DNA of 64,000 nucleotides from Prevotella sp. Lineage in GTDB: Bacteria > Bacteroidota > Bacteroidia > Bacteroidales > Bacteroidaceae. The notes below the pieces were generated by a model, which worked only from the letters and a program-made list of their open reading frames with translations, did not search any database and had not been told where the DNA came from. This document shows positions 48,207-57,078 of this stretch, in pieces; within the stretch, counting starts at the first letter, position 1; each line of letters begins with the position of its first letter. Both the position numbers and the translations under genes were made by a program. The stretch spans positions 1-64,000 of the forward strand of contig JAEAMQ010000020.1 of NCBI GenBank assembly GCA_016901395.1. The letters run 5' to 3'.

Positions 48207-48802
48207 TAAACTGGCTCGATATCACCACCACCATCCTTGGACTGGCCTATATATTATTGGAGTATAAGGCTTCGATATGGCTGTGGTTGGTGGGATTTGT
48301 GATGCAAGTGCTCGACATTGTGCTCTACTATGACAAGGGGCTTTATGCCGATTGCGGCATGGAGTTCTACTATATCGCCATGACCATCTATGGTTTTTGG
48401 GCATGGAAGTATGGCAAAAAACGCAATCAACAACCCCACGAGCAATTGCCCGTGACCCATTTCAAACCCTCGCTGATACTCCCCTGGACCCTCGGCACGC
48501 TGGCCATCTGGGCCGTGCTGTGGTATTGGCTGGTGCAGATTGGGTCTACCGTGCCCGTGGCTGACGCCTTTACCACTGCCCTGAGCTTCGTGGGCATCTG
48601 GGCATTGGCACGCAAGTATCTGGAGCAATGGCTCATCTGGATTGTGGTGGACGTAGTGACGTGTGTGCTCTACTTCTACAAAGACATCCCCTTCAAGGCC
48701 TCGCTCTACGGACTCTATGTGGTCATTGCCGTCTTCGGATACTTCAAATGGAAAAAGATGATGAAGACACAGCCCGTCCATTCTGCATCAGCAGAAGCAT
48801 GA
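48191..48802 (+). CDS. pnuT: PnuT-type thiamine transporter (PnuC family)
   Basis: Inner-membrane facilitator of 203 aa with about seven hydrophobic helices. PnuC-family signatures are ASIWLWLVGFVMQVLDIVLYY, YADCGMEFYYIAMTIYGFWAWKYG and the C-terminal KDIPFKASLYGLYVVIAVFGYFKWKK. Position behind a TPP-controlled TonB receptor assigns it to thiamine rather than nicotinamide riboside, as in other Bacteroidota (PnuT). The first five residues MMNFE are encoded by a repeat arm. No thiamine pyrophosphokinase gene follows, although one often does. Confidence 0.9.
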   Translation: MMNFELNWLDITTTILGLAYILLEYKASIWLWLVGFVMQVLDIVLYYDKGLYADCGMEFYYIAMTIYGFWAWKYGKKRNQQPHEQLPVTHFKPSLILPWTLGTLAIWAVLWYWLVQIGSTVPVADAFTTALSFVGIWALARKYLEQWLIWIVVDVVTCVLYFYKDIPFKASLYGLYVVIAVFGYFKWKKMMKTQPVHSASAEA

Positions 48803-48825
48803 CAGTGGCCTGATCGGAACACCCC

Positions 48826-48877
48826 AAGTGCCACAACAAGTAAGGAAAAAACAACATTCCCGCTTGTTGTGGCACTT
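48826..48877 (+). terminator. Terminator after pnuT
   Basis: AAGTGCCACAACAAG (48826-48840) pairs perfectly with CTTGTTGTGGCACTT (48863-48877), followed by TCTTTTG. Confidence 0.85.
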
Positions 48878-48916
48878 TCTTTTGCTGATTTTCTTGGGCA
48901 GAAACATAGTTTTTAG

Positions 48917-48924
48917 TATCTTTG
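48917..48924 (+). promoter_or_regulatory. -7 box for rhaM
   Basis: TATCTTTG matches TAnnTTTG. A near-match TTGG lies 19 bases upstream (48894-48897). The leader is about 30 bases. Confidence 0.55.
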
Positions 48925-48959
48925 TCGGAGTCTATTAAAACCCAATAAAATCAAAAACA

Positions 48960-49277
48960 ATGAAACGATTTGCATTTAAAATGTATTTGAAGCCGGGCTG
49001 CGAGAAAGAGTATGCCAAACGGCATGCAGCCATCTGGCCGGAGTTGAAAAGGATGATCACAGAGGATCAGGGCGTAAGCAACTACTCCATCTTCTGGGAT
49101 AAGGAGACCAATCTGCTCTTTGCCTATCAGGAATGCTCCAAGGACACCAACTCGCAAGACACCACCGACGTGGACCCCATCACGCAGAAATGGTGGGATA
49201 TGATGGCCGACATCATGGATACCAACCCCGACAACTCCCCCGTCTCAATACCGCTGGAGGAGCTTTTCCACCTATAA
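48960..49277 (+). CDS. rhaM: L-rhamnose mutarotase
   Basis: Speeds the interconversion of alpha and beta rhamnose before isomerisation. 105 aa, the normal size. KRHAAIWPELKRMI aligns with the active-site His helix of E. coli RhaM, and QKWWDMMADIMDTNPDNSPVS matches its C-terminal signature almost word for word. No rhamnose operon surrounds it: the neighbours are pnuT and, convergent, an arabinofuranosidase, which suggests dispersed pectin-sugar genes. Confidence 0.93.
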   Translation: MKRFAFKMYLKPGCEKEYAKRHAAIWPELKRMITEDQGVSNYSIFWDKETNLLFAYQECSKDTNSQDTTDVDPITQKWWDMMADIMDTNPDNSPVSIPLEELFHL

Positions 49278-49345
49278 GCACGCGAAAGCAGTGCCCGACG
49301 GAGGGGAGAGAGGGACCGCCATGCTATGGCGGTGTACAGAAACCC

Positions 49346-49433
49346 CATGCGGGACGATTTAAACTACAAGAGGGGACGATTTCAAGCATATCTGAAAACG
49401 CTACAGACCTCATGAGGGACGATAAAGACCTCA
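49346..49433. repeat. 22-base period array, locus E (about 4 units)
   Basis: GGGACGAT recurs at 22-base steps in units 1 (49346) and 2 (49368); unit 3 (49390) is degenerate, GAAAACGCT; unit 4 (49412) is one base out of phase. ACTACAAGAGGGGACGATT resembles the common core of loci B-D. Confidence 0.6.
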
Positions 49434-49450
49434 GAGCAAGTAAATAATAA

Positions 49451-49492
49451 ACATCAAGCCATTCCAACCCAAGGGGAGGAATGGCTTGATGT
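49451..49492. terminator. Bidirectional terminator between rhaM and GH51
   Basis: ACATCAAGCCATTCC (49451-49465) pairs with GGAATGGCTTGATGT (49478-49492); TTTTTG follows on the + strand. The two flanking genes converge on it. Confidence 0.8.
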
Positions 49493-49565
49493 TTTTGTAT
49501 GATGGCGGGCAAGGCATTCTGTTTGAATGGCATAGCCGGAGCCAATGTTTAAGGTATAGGTGAGA

Positions 49566-51983
49566 TTACTTCACCCTCACGATGTTGAGCGAATTGGCAG
49601 GGATTTCTACATCCACACCATTGACATCGGGACTCAATTGCTGCTCCACGGGCACCACATTGGTGCGGTCATCGATAGTGTTTTCTGACGTACCCTTCTC
49701 GCCGGTGAGTCGAATCACACGAGCCTTGGACGACTGATGGCCCTTGATGTTGATGCGGGCGGTAGTCGGTTCGGAAGCGGTGTTCACCAGTTTCACGATA
49801 TATTCACCTGTAGCCTCATCGAAAGTAGCGTTGGAGAAGAACCCAGCGAAAGTACTCGGCTTGAGTTTAGAGGCGAAGATCTGCTTGCCGTCGAGACTCG
49901 CATAGATGCTGTCGCCTTTGACATGCAGTTCCACATCATACCAGCGGCCTTCCTCCACCTTGCCCGGTGCCATAGCTATCTGGGCCTTGCTGCCGTCGAT
50001 TACCTGTTCGATGGCATGCTGAGAGTTACCCCATCCACCGAGGTTCAGCCAGCAATAGTTGTCTTCGTCAACATAGTTGAATACCACAAGGAAACCCTCG
50101 TAGCCGGCATCCTTGCGGGCACTCACCTTGTAAGTATATTCGTCGGCAGTGAACTTCGAGGGGTTGAGACGCACGGTGCCCTCCTCATTAGAAGTCTGTT
50201 TCACCACATCGCCATCCTCGGTCCAATTGCCCTTCACGTTGATCTGGGCGACATTCGTCGTGGGAGCGGCTGCAGGGAGATTGAGTCGCTGGTTGCGGAA
50301 GCTCACGTTCGTGCCCCAAGTACCCATGCCGACCATGCAGGTGGCGGGCTTCACCTTCACCTCTTCCTTGTTGCCCTCGTATGGGTTATGCTGGGTAGTC
50401 TTCATGATACGGGTGCCCACATTCTCCGCCATCACCTTCTGCACATAATAAGAAGGTGTGCCAAACGCACGGTTGGCATTGAACTGGATCATATCCGGAC
50501 GCCAGCGGGTCTCATTGATATTAGCGAAAATAGGCGCGTAGCTGGCCATCTTCACAATGTCGGAGTTGTTTTCCATACCCATCATGAATACTGCTTCGCC
50601 CAGTGCGGCATTGAGACTGCCTACCTTTCCAAATCCCTGCGTCACGGCATATTCGCCTACATACACAGCCGGTCCTTTGCGGTCGTAGCCGTCATAGTGA
50701 CGGAACTTCTCGGCAAACCATCCCGGCGTGCGATAGTAATGCTCGTCGACAAGCTCCACTTGCTCCTTGGAGTCCCAGGTGGGGTTATCTGTTCCCCATG
50801 CGGCCACATTGCCGATGAGATGCATATTGGGATATTTGGCGAGCACGGCATCCTTGAACAGCTTGTAACGTTGGTAGTAATTGTCACTCTGTTCACGCGG
50901 ATTAGGTTGGTTGTTCTCATTGCCAATCTCCAGATACTCAATGTTGAAAGGCTCCGGATGACCATTTTTGGCCCGCAGCGCACCGTATTTCGAGGTCACA
51001 GGACCATTGGCATATTCGAGCGCGTTGAGCGTCTCATCGATCCAAGGCTGTATCTGGTCCACAGGCGTAAAGCCTCCATGCCAGATGCCCACGTTAACCA
51101 CATAGAGCGGTTTGGCACCGAGATCCTCGGCCAGCTGCAGGTATTCGTGGAATCCAAGACCATCCGACGTGCGATAGCCCCAGTTCACATTGTGATGGCC
51201 CACACGCTCCTCCACAGGACCAATTGTGCGCTCCCATCGGAAGGCGTTGTCGGGACTGTTCTGTCCCTCGACAAAGCAGCCACCGGGGAAACGGAAGAAC
51301 TTGGGATGCAGGTCATAGAGCATCGAGGTGAGGTCGGGGCGCATGCCGTTCTCACGGTTGTTGAATGTCGGCGGGAAAAGCGACACCATGTCGAAGTCGA
51401 GCACGCCCTTACCCGTGGCAGAGAACCAGAGTAAGGCCTTGGGATTGTTGACCTGACTGGTCAGTGTGGCCTCATACTTCGTCCAGTTCTTACCAAACGA
51501 CTTGCCCTCAAACTCGGCCACGGCAAACTCTTTCTTGCCACAGCCACAGCCGATAAAGGCTTTCAGGTTGCCCTTGAGCTTGCCTTTGGCCCAGAAACTG
51601 AGCCTGTAGGTGCGGCCCTGCACGGCGGGAATGCCCCAGAAACCTTCGTTGTTGAACCCGTCGCCGTCGCCCGTGAACGTCACTTCGAGGGCTTGTCCCT
51701 GAGCCTTGTTGAGTAGATTTTTGTTGATGAGCTTGAGTGTGGCATTGCCTTTGGCATTCCAGTGCTCGGGTGTCTTGAGGTTATCCTCAAACGAGCGGTT
51801 GCGCACCAGCTCGGCATAGATACCGCCGTCGGCCGCATGGTTGATATCCTCATAGAAGATGCCATAGAGCATGGGCGACACCTGGGGGCCTTTCTGGCCC
51901 GCATCGAGGTCGACAGTCACCTGTGCCGAAGCACATCCGGCACTCATCAGCATTGCTGAAAATAAGAGATGTTTTGCTTTCAT
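49566..51983 (-). CDS. GH51 alpha-L-arabinofuranosidase
   Basis: Removes arabinofuranosyl side chains from arabinan or arabinoxylan. 805 aa. The export signal MKAKHLLFSAMLMSAGCASAQ could be cut after ASA, or SAGC could act as a lipobox. An N-terminal carbohydrate-binding-like beta domain (residues 25-200) precedes the barrel. The acid/base is E356 (IGNENNQP) and the nucleophile E444 (VYVGEYAV), with PKFFRFPGGCFVEG before them. An extra LamG-like beta domain (about 575-720) is inserted before the C-terminal strands. Its promoter is at 52042-52049. Confidence 0.93.
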   Translation of the reverse strand: MKAKHLLFSAMLMSAGCASAQVTVDLDAGQKGPQVSPMLYGIFYEDINHAADGGIYAELVRNRSFEDNLKTPEHWNAKGNATLKLINKNLLNKAQGQALEVTFTGDGDGFNNEGFWGIPAVQGRTYRLSFWAKGKLKGNLKAFIGCGCGKKEFAVAEFEGKSFGKNWTKYEATLTSQVNNPKALLWFSATGKGVLDFDMVSLFPPTFNNRENGMRPDLTSMLYDLHPKFFRFPGGCFVEGQNSPDNAFRWERTIGPVEERVGHHNVNWGYRTSDGLGFHEYLQLAEDLGAKPLYVVNVGIWHGGFTPVDQIQPWIDETLNALEYANGPVTSKYGALRAKNGHPEPFNIEYLEIGNENNQPNPREQSDNYYQRYKLFKDAVLAKYPNMHLIGNVAAWGTDNPTWDSKEQVELVDEHYYRTPGWFAEKFRHYDGYDRKGPAVYVGEYAVTQGFGKVGSLNAALGEAVFMMGMENNSDIVKMASYAPIFANINETRWRPDMIQFNANRAFGTPSYYVQKVMAENVGTRIMKTTQHNPYEGNKEEVKVKPATCMVGMGTWGTNVSFRNQRLNLPAAAPTTNVAQINVKGNWTEDGDVVKQTSNEEGTVRLNPSKFTADEYTYKVSARKDAGYEGFLVVFNYVDEDNYCWLNLGGWGNSQHAIEQVIDGSKAQIAMAPGKVEEGRWYDVELHVKGDSIYASLDGKQIFASKLKPSTFAGFFSNATFDEATGEYIVKLVNTASEPTTARINIKGHQSSKARVIRLTGEKGTSENTIDDRTNVVPVEQQLSPDVNGVDVEIPANSLNIVRVK

Positions 51984-52041
51984 GTTTGGTTTAAGAATTC
52001 CTTATGTTGTTAGTTAGAATTGACTTGGGCTTGATGGTTAG

Positions 52042-52049
52042 CAAATTTA
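52042..52049 (-). promoter_or_regulatory. -7 box for the GH51 gene
   Basis: Minus-strand TAAATTTG matches TAnnTTTG, 58 bases before the ATG. Confidence 0.5.
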
Positions 52050-52212
52050 CACTAAATTTTCGGTATTTATTCTATTATCACAATATTTAACTCATTATAA
52101 AAGCAGGTATCCTCTTTTATTAGTAGGAAACCAACAGAGCCATCCAAATCAAAAAATTTGCTGTTTTGTTAAATAATTTACCAAATATGGGTGACAAATG
52201 ATGAATAATGCT

Positions 52213-52220
52213 TACCTTTG
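52213..52220 (+). promoter_or_regulatory. -7 box for the BtuB-like receptor gene
   Basis: TACCTTTG matches TAnnTTTG and ends 9 bases before the ATG at 52230, so the leader would be very short. It contains a TTG that would otherwise extend the gene. Confidence 0.5.
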
Positions 52221-52229
52221 CAGTGCTTT

Positions 52230-54308
52230 ATGAAAAAACAAATGTTTAACAAGCGCTCTGCGCTCGTCTTCAAACAGTTCAATCGTAAGGGCTACAGCCT
52301 CTTTGCCGCTTTAGGCAAGGAAGTGCTCATTGGCGTATTGAGCGTGCCTACTTTGGCCTTTGCCAAGGCTGATGGCATCTCTACCAAACCAATGATTGCT
52401 CCCGACTCGACCAGTTTCGAAGAACAGCGTATCGATGAGGTCCAGATTATGGGTTCTCGGGCGCCGCTGACCGCATTGCAGTCAGCCAAGATTGTTGAGG
52501 TCATCTCACGCGACGACATCCAACGTGCCGAAGCACAGACCATCAACGACGTATTAAAATTAGCCACGGGCGTGGATGTCCGTCAGCGCGGTGGCTTTGG
52601 TGTACAGACGGATATCTCCATCAATGGCGGAACGTTCGACCAGATTGCCATTCTATTGAATGGAATGCCGCTGTCGAGTCCACAGACCGGACACAATGCC
52701 GCCGACTTCCCCGTATCTTTGTCAGACATTGAGCGCATCGAAGTGCTCGAAGGCGCGTCAGCCCGCATCTTTGGGGCAACCGCATTCAGCGGTGCCATCA
52801 ATATTGTGACGCGCGCCGATGCCCACAGTAATGTGCGCGTGAGTGCCGAGGGAGGCTCGTTCGGAACATTTGGAGGAGATGCTGCGGTGACGTGGGCAGG
52901 ACTGACCAACAGCAAGCACACGCTCAACACCCGTCATCAGCTCTCCGGAGGGTATGTCCAAAGCGATGGAGGAACAGCCAATTCCGACTTCAAGAAACGT
53001 CGGGGTTACTATCAAGGCACCCTGTCTGCACAGGGCATCGACCTTGACTGGCAGGCAGGCATCACGTCGCAGGACTATGGGGCCAACACGTTCTACTCGG
53101 CCAAATTCCCCAACCAGTATGAGGAGACAAGCCGATACATAGCTTCGGTAGGAGCTACCATCCGGCCTTTCGAGTCGAACGACAACCACTTCCTGTCCCG
53201 ACTGGAACTCCGCCCGATGATCTACGGGCACCGCGACCTGGATCATTTCCAGCTCATCAGAGGCAGCGAAGGCGCACAGGCCGGTGAGAACTATCACCGC
53301 ACAGATGTCTATGGCGCTTCGCTCAACCTGAATTTCGACTGGGCAGCAGGCAAGACGGCCGTGGGAGCCGACATCCACAAGGAGCACATCCTGTCGACAA
53401 CCTACGGTGACCTGCTCGACGAAAGCCAGTGGAAAGACATCCATGGCAGCGACCGCCAGTACTCACGCGAGGGCAACCGTACCAACACGAGCCTCTTTGT
53501 CGAGCACAATATTATATTTGGCGGCTTCACTTTGTCGGCCGGACTCATGGCCAACCGTAACACCGGGCTCGACGAATCTTTCCGTTTCTATCCCGGAGTG
53601 GATCTGAGCTATCGTCCAGACAGCCATTGGAAAGTATTTGCCAGCTGGAACAAGGCTCTGCGTGTGCCGACTTATACCGACCTGTATACCAACAACTCGG
53701 CTCAGCAAGGAGACCTCAACCTCAAGCCCGAGCGCAACTCCACGTTCAAGATAGGTGCCCGCTATCGCACCCGTGGGTTTGAAACTTTGGTGAGCGGATT
53801 CTATAGTCATGGTACCAACATGATTGACTGGGTGTATGAAACTTCCACGTCGACCAAGTATCATGCCATGAATATCGGTAAGTTGGATAACATGGGATTC
53901 AACGTGGAAACCACCACCAATCTCTCCCAACTGCTGCTCCACACAGCCTCTACGGTGCCCGTGCTCCTGAAAGTGGGCTATGCCTACATCCATCAGAAGC
54001 ATGAGACTGAGCAGGAAATATACCGCTCGCTCTATGCCCTGGAGTATTTGCGCCACAAATTCGTGGCCGAACTCTCCCACCCGATTGTTTCCAAGCTGTC
54101 TGCTTCGTGGGCATTCCGTTGGCAACAACGCATGAATGGGTACACACCGTATGGTAAACTTGACGGCAAACTCACCTGGACCGAGCCATCATGGCAACTC
54201 TACGTGAAAGCCGACAACATCACCTGCCACCGCTATTATGACTTAGGCTCGGTTCTGCAGCCCGGTCTCTGGATCATGGCAGGGGGGAATATCAAGTTTA
54301 AGCTGTAA
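52230..54308 (+). CDS. BtuB-like TonB-dependent receptor
   Basis: Outer-membrane transporter, 692 aa. The N-terminus KQFNRKGYSLFAALGKEVLIGVLSVPTLAFA is the long, basic signal region seen in BtuB-type receptors of Bacteroidota. The plug contains RIDEVQIMGSR (TonB-box-like), TINDVLKLATGVDVRQRGG and SINGGTFDQIAILLNGMPLSSPQTGH. A compact barrel follows. The ligand may be a cobamide: a B12-dependent reductase is encoded at 59724. But there is no cobalamin riboswitch upstream and no BtuFCD next to it, so the substrate stays open. ATG at 52230 is preferred because the promoter box precedes it; 52242 is an alternative. Confidence 0.75.
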   Translation: MKKQMFNKRSALVFKQFNRKGYSLFAALGKEVLIGVLSVPTLAFAKADGISTKPMIAPDSTSFEEQRIDEVQIMGSRAPLTALQSAKIVEVISRDDIQRAEAQTINDVLKLATGVDVRQRGGFGVQTDISINGGTFDQIAILLNGMPLSSPQTGHNAADFPVSLSDIERIEVLEGASARIFGATAFSGAINIVTRADAHSNVRVSAEGGSFGTFGGDAAVTWAGLTNSKHTLNTRHQLSGGYVQSDGGTANSDFKKRRGYYQGTLSAQGIDLDWQAGITSQDYGANTFYSAKFPNQYEETSRYIASVGATIRPFESNDNHFLSRLELRPMIYGHRDLDHFQLIRGSEGAQAGENYHRTDVYGASLNLNFDWAAGKTAVGADIHKEHILSTTYGDLLDESQWKDIHGSDRQYSREGNRTNTSLFVEHNIIFGGFTLSAGLMANRNTGLDESFRFYPGVDLSYRPDSHWKVFASWNKALRVPTYTDLYTNNSAQQGDLNLKPERNSTFKIGARYRTRGFETLVSGFYSHGTNMIDWVYETSTSTKYHAMNIGKLDNMGFNVETTTNLSQLLLHTASTVPVLLKVGYAYIHQKHETEQEIYRSLYALEYLRHKFVAELSHPIVSKLSASWAFRWQQRMNGYTPYGKLDGKLTWTEPSWQLYVKADNITCHRYYDLGSVLQPGLWIMAGGNIKFKL

Positions 54309-54367
54309 TGTTCCACCCATGAATTATTTACACTTCAAAACAAATCCTTAATACAAAATATAATAAC

Positions 54368-54399
54368 AGAAGCCTTATCCATATCCGGATAGGGCTTCT
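54368..54399 (+). terminator. Terminator after the BtuB-like receptor
   Basis: AGAAGCCTTATCC (54368-54380) pairs with GGATAGGGCTTCT (54387-54399) with one G-T pair; CCTTTCTT follows. Confidence 0.7.
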
Positions 54400-54817
54400 C
54401 CTTTCTTGCCTAAACTCGAGCAGCAGGGGTAACAAGGAAGCGATATCGCTCACGGGGATAGTCTGAGAGAAAAAAACAAGACGGAGATCCCTATTTACGG
54501 AAACCATAAGACGAAGAACAATCCATAAATACAAAACCATGAAAAAGACCAAATCCTATCATACAAACAACAAGTCTACTCCATGAAAACATAGAGGAGC
54601 CAACTGATGAAAGCACATGTAAGACAGACTGCCTTCTCTTAACTTGTCATATTATTTTATCAAAAACGCGCGCATTTTTATTCTTACAAGAGAGAACGAA
54701 AACGTTGTTTTCACCGTCCGAAGGGAGAATCGGAGTGCCATTTTACTCATAGGGATGGATGAAAACAGGCTTTTCCAGACGTTTTTAGACGTTTTTCTAC
54801 TGTCACAAGGCCCAAAA

Positions 54818-54892
54818 CGTCGTGCGATGAGGTACTAATCGTCATACGATTAGATAGTATTCGTCATGCGATTAGATAGTAATCGTAATGCC
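54818..54892. repeat. 22-base period array, locus D (3 units plus part)
   Basis: Units at 54818, 54840 and 54862, each 22 bases, with a partial fourth at 54884. Read on the minus strand the units contain TATCTAATCGCATGACGAT-like cores, matching locus C. The sequence to the right (to about 54940), reverse complemented, resembles the left flank of locus C including CCTGA, TTGTATTTT and ACA. Confidence 0.8.
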
Positions 54893-55284
54893 CCGATTTG
54901 TCAATAAAATACAACCCATTGCTTATCAGGCATTTAACATTTACCGTATTTTACCATTTTTCCTGCCTTGTGATGAGTTCATTCCCTCCACACCTTTGTT
55001 TTTATCACCATTCTTCAAATTCTTTCAACGAGAATTTGCGCTCTCCTCTTGATAGGAGGAAGGGCAAAAGAGATTCTTCCACCACAACAGCCAAAGGGAC
55101 TCCGGTGAACTTATCGACTGATTTTAAAGATACCCCTACAAGACCATCAAACAAGCCAAAAGACATTATCGCCGGTCGAAAAGGATGCAAAGTATTTTCC
55201 CAGAAAGAGTAAAAGAGCAAAAACGGCTAAGACAACCGACTGACAAACCTACGTATCTCCTACCCCATGACACAAACAAAAAAA

Positions 55285-55309
55285 CGGAATGCAATTGGGA
55301 TGCATTCCG
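55285..55309 (-). terminator. Terminator of dnaA
   Basis: CGGAATGCA (55285-55293) pairs with TGCATTCCG (55301-55309). On the minus strand the stem is followed by a run of seven T, just after the dnaA stop. Confidence 0.85.
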
Positions 55310-55312
55310 CTT

Positions 55313-56722
55313 TTATTTCTTCAACTTGAAAGAATTCTCTATACTATTCAATTCTTCGCAAAACAATTTATCAACCTGCAGGCGCTTCTCTACCTGAGTA
55401 CAACTATGTATCACCGTAGAATGGTCTCTGTTTCCAACCAGTTTTCCAATCCTGCTCGCAGGCATCTTGGTATACTTCTGTGCAAGATACATAGACACCT
55501 GACGGGCCTTCACATAGTCTTGTTTACGACATTTGGAGTTGACCTGAGCCGGAGTGACGTTGTAATGCACACACACTTTGTCCAGAATGTCATCTATCGT
55601 AAGCGGCTCATCATCCACTTTTACAGCCCGCTTGATAACACGCTCAGCAAGATGCATATCAATATCGCAGTTGTAGACAATGGAATAAGCCATGAGGGAG
55701 TTGATAACGCCTTGCAGGTCGCGCACACTTCCACTCGCCGTCTCAGCAATGAAATTTACGACATCACGCGGAATCTTCAATCCATCGCGACGTATCTTGT
55801 TCTCTAAAATATCCACACAAAGCTGAGTGTTAGGCTTCTCCAATTCAGCGATAAGTCCACAAGAGAATCGCGTGAGCAGACGGTCGGGCATCCCTTTGAG
55901 ATCGACAGGAGGACGATCGGAGGCTAAGATGATCCGCTTGCCGTTGCGGAAAAGATGGTTGAAGATATGGAAGAAAGTTTCCTGCGTCTTCGAAGCACTC
56001 ACCCACTCCTGAATATCGTCCACTATCAGCATGTCGATGGTCTGGTAAAAACCAATGAAATCATTGACCGAATTCTGCAAGACAGCATTGGTATACTGCA
56101 CCTGGAACAATCGTGCACTGATATACAACACCCGTTTCTGTGGGTAAAGTTGCTTGGCCCGCACTCCGATGGCATTGATCAAATGGGTCTTTCCGCATCC
56201 CGACGGACCATAAATGAACATCGGATTAAACTGCATCGTGTTAGGATGTTCCGCAATCGACATTCCCACCGAACGCGGTAGCTTATTGCTATTACCCTCA
56301 ATATAATTGGAAAAAGTGAGGTGTGGATTAAGCTGCGACTCTATCTGCTGCGGCTGGGCTGCATCAAGAACTGTCGGACTCTGATTGGCTTTGGTACGAG
56401 GTTGCTGCTTGTCAATATTTGCAGACGGCTCAGCTTCTATATCCTGAGAGAGATTGTGCTCCTTATCCGTCACCACACGATATGACAATCCGATGTTCTC
56501 TCCAAAGCAATGGTGCAACACCTTGCCCAATAAGCCCACAAAGTTCTCCTCCAGATACTCATACACGAAAGGGCTGGGTACCTGAACCAATATCATCTTT
56601 CGAGCTTCATCAAAATGCTCGAAGACAATAGGCTTGAACCATGTGTTGTATATTTGCTCGGTGACATTCTTGCGGATGAGCGCAAGTGCTTTGTCCCAAC
56701 GAGCATCAGGACTTACATTCAT
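55313..56722 (-). CDS. dnaA: Chromosomal replication initiator DnaA
   Basis: AAA+ ATPase that opens the replication origin. 469 aa. Domain I ARWDKALALIRKNVTEQIYNTWFKP, a low-complexity domain II (about 95-140, Gln/Pro/Asn-rich), Walker A GPSGCGKTHLI, Walker B MLIVDDIQEW, and the domain IV DNA-binding signature NRDHSTVIHSCTQVEK. The ATG at 56722 is preferred to a TTG two codons upstream. It is not next to dnaN or recF. Its promoter at 56783-56814 is a full consensus match. Confidence 0.97.
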   Translation of the reverse strand: MNVSPDARWDKALALIRKNVTEQIYNTWFKPIVFEHFDEARKMILVQVPSPFVYEYLEENFVGLLGKVLHHCFGENIGLSYRVVTDKEHNLSQDIEAEPSANIDKQQPRTKANQSPTVLDAAQPQQIESQLNPHLTFSNYIEGNSNKLPRSVGMSIAEHPNTMQFNPMFIYGPSGCGKTHLINAIGVRAKQLYPQKRVLYISARLFQVQYTNAVLQNSVNDFIGFYQTIDMLIVDDIQEWVSASKTQETFFHIFNHLFRNGKRIILASDRPPVDLKGMPDRLLTRFSCGLIAELEKPNTQLCVDILENKIRRDGLKIPRDVVNFIAETASGSVRDLQGVINSLMAYSIVYNCDIDMHLAERVIKRAVKVDDEPLTIDDILDKVCVHYNVTPAQVNSKCRKQDYVKARQVSMYLAQKYTKMPASRIGKLVGNRDHSTVIHSCTQVEKRLQVDKLFCEELNSIENSFKLKK

Positions 56723-56782
56723 TAGCAATGGTGTTTAGGGCTTATAACCTTTAAGAGACCTGTCTTAGTCTTATTGCAATTG

Positions 56783-56814
56783 CAAATTTAGTAAAGTTTT
56801 CCCTCATTCGCAAA
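56783..56814 (-). promoter_or_regulatory. Promoter of dnaA
   Basis: Minus strand: TTTG (56811-56814), a 20-base spacer, TAAATTTG (56783-56790). The leader is about 55 bases. Confidence 0.75.
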
Positions 56815-57016
56815 TCCATCTATAGCTATTTTCAATTCTCAAACAAATGTAACTCACTCAAATATTGGCGTTTAGAGGAAATTAGCAAACGATATTGTAT
56901 TATTTATACTTGCTACTTTATAATTCCCTGATTATTAAACAAATAAGACTTTTACAAAGGATTGATTAAAGCTATGTGAAACATTTTTGTAAAAACGATA
57001 ACCAACACCAACGAAA

Positions 57017-57042
57017 ACGACTTCCGAGATTTCGGAAGTCGT
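57017..57042 (-). terminator. Terminator after the MCE gene
   Basis: ACGACTTCCGA (57017-57027) pairs perfectly with TCGGAAGTCGT (57032-57042) around four bases. On the minus strand TTTTCG follows. Confidence 0.8.
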
Positions 57043-57078
57043 GAAACATTTGGATAATCTATTTAGACGATATTTAAA

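Larger units (their letters stand above)
49278..49565. other. Spacer between rhaM and GH51 with palindrome, repeat array and terminator
   Basis: No gene. It has a palindrome CCGCCATGCTATGGCGG (49316-49332), a 22-base array (49346-49433) and a bidirectional terminator (49451-49492). Confidence 0.7.
54309..55312. other. One-kilobase spacer with two terminators and a repeat array
   Basis: No credible gene. It holds the terminator of the TonB receptor (54368-54399), a 22-base array (54818-54892) with conserved flank, and the dnaA terminator (55285-55309). Between 54895 and 55280 I see only A+T-rich sequence and short open frames without family features. Confidence 0.65.
56723..57078. other. A+T-rich spacer upstream of dnaA
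   Basis: No gene. It contains the dnaA promoter and, at 57017-57042, the terminator of the MCE gene. The middle is very A+T-rich, but I see no cluster of TTATCCACA-like DnaA boxes, so I do not call an origin. Confidence 0.6.

Noticed and set aside
54898-55212. A 104-codon + frame between array D and dnaA
   Set aside because: Low-complexity Ser/Pro/Lys-rich sequence with no ribosome site, promoter or family signature.
56723-57078. Replication origin next to dnaA
   Set aside because: The region is A+T-rich, but I found no cluster of TTATCCACA-like boxes. dnaA in this phylum often lies apart from the origin.
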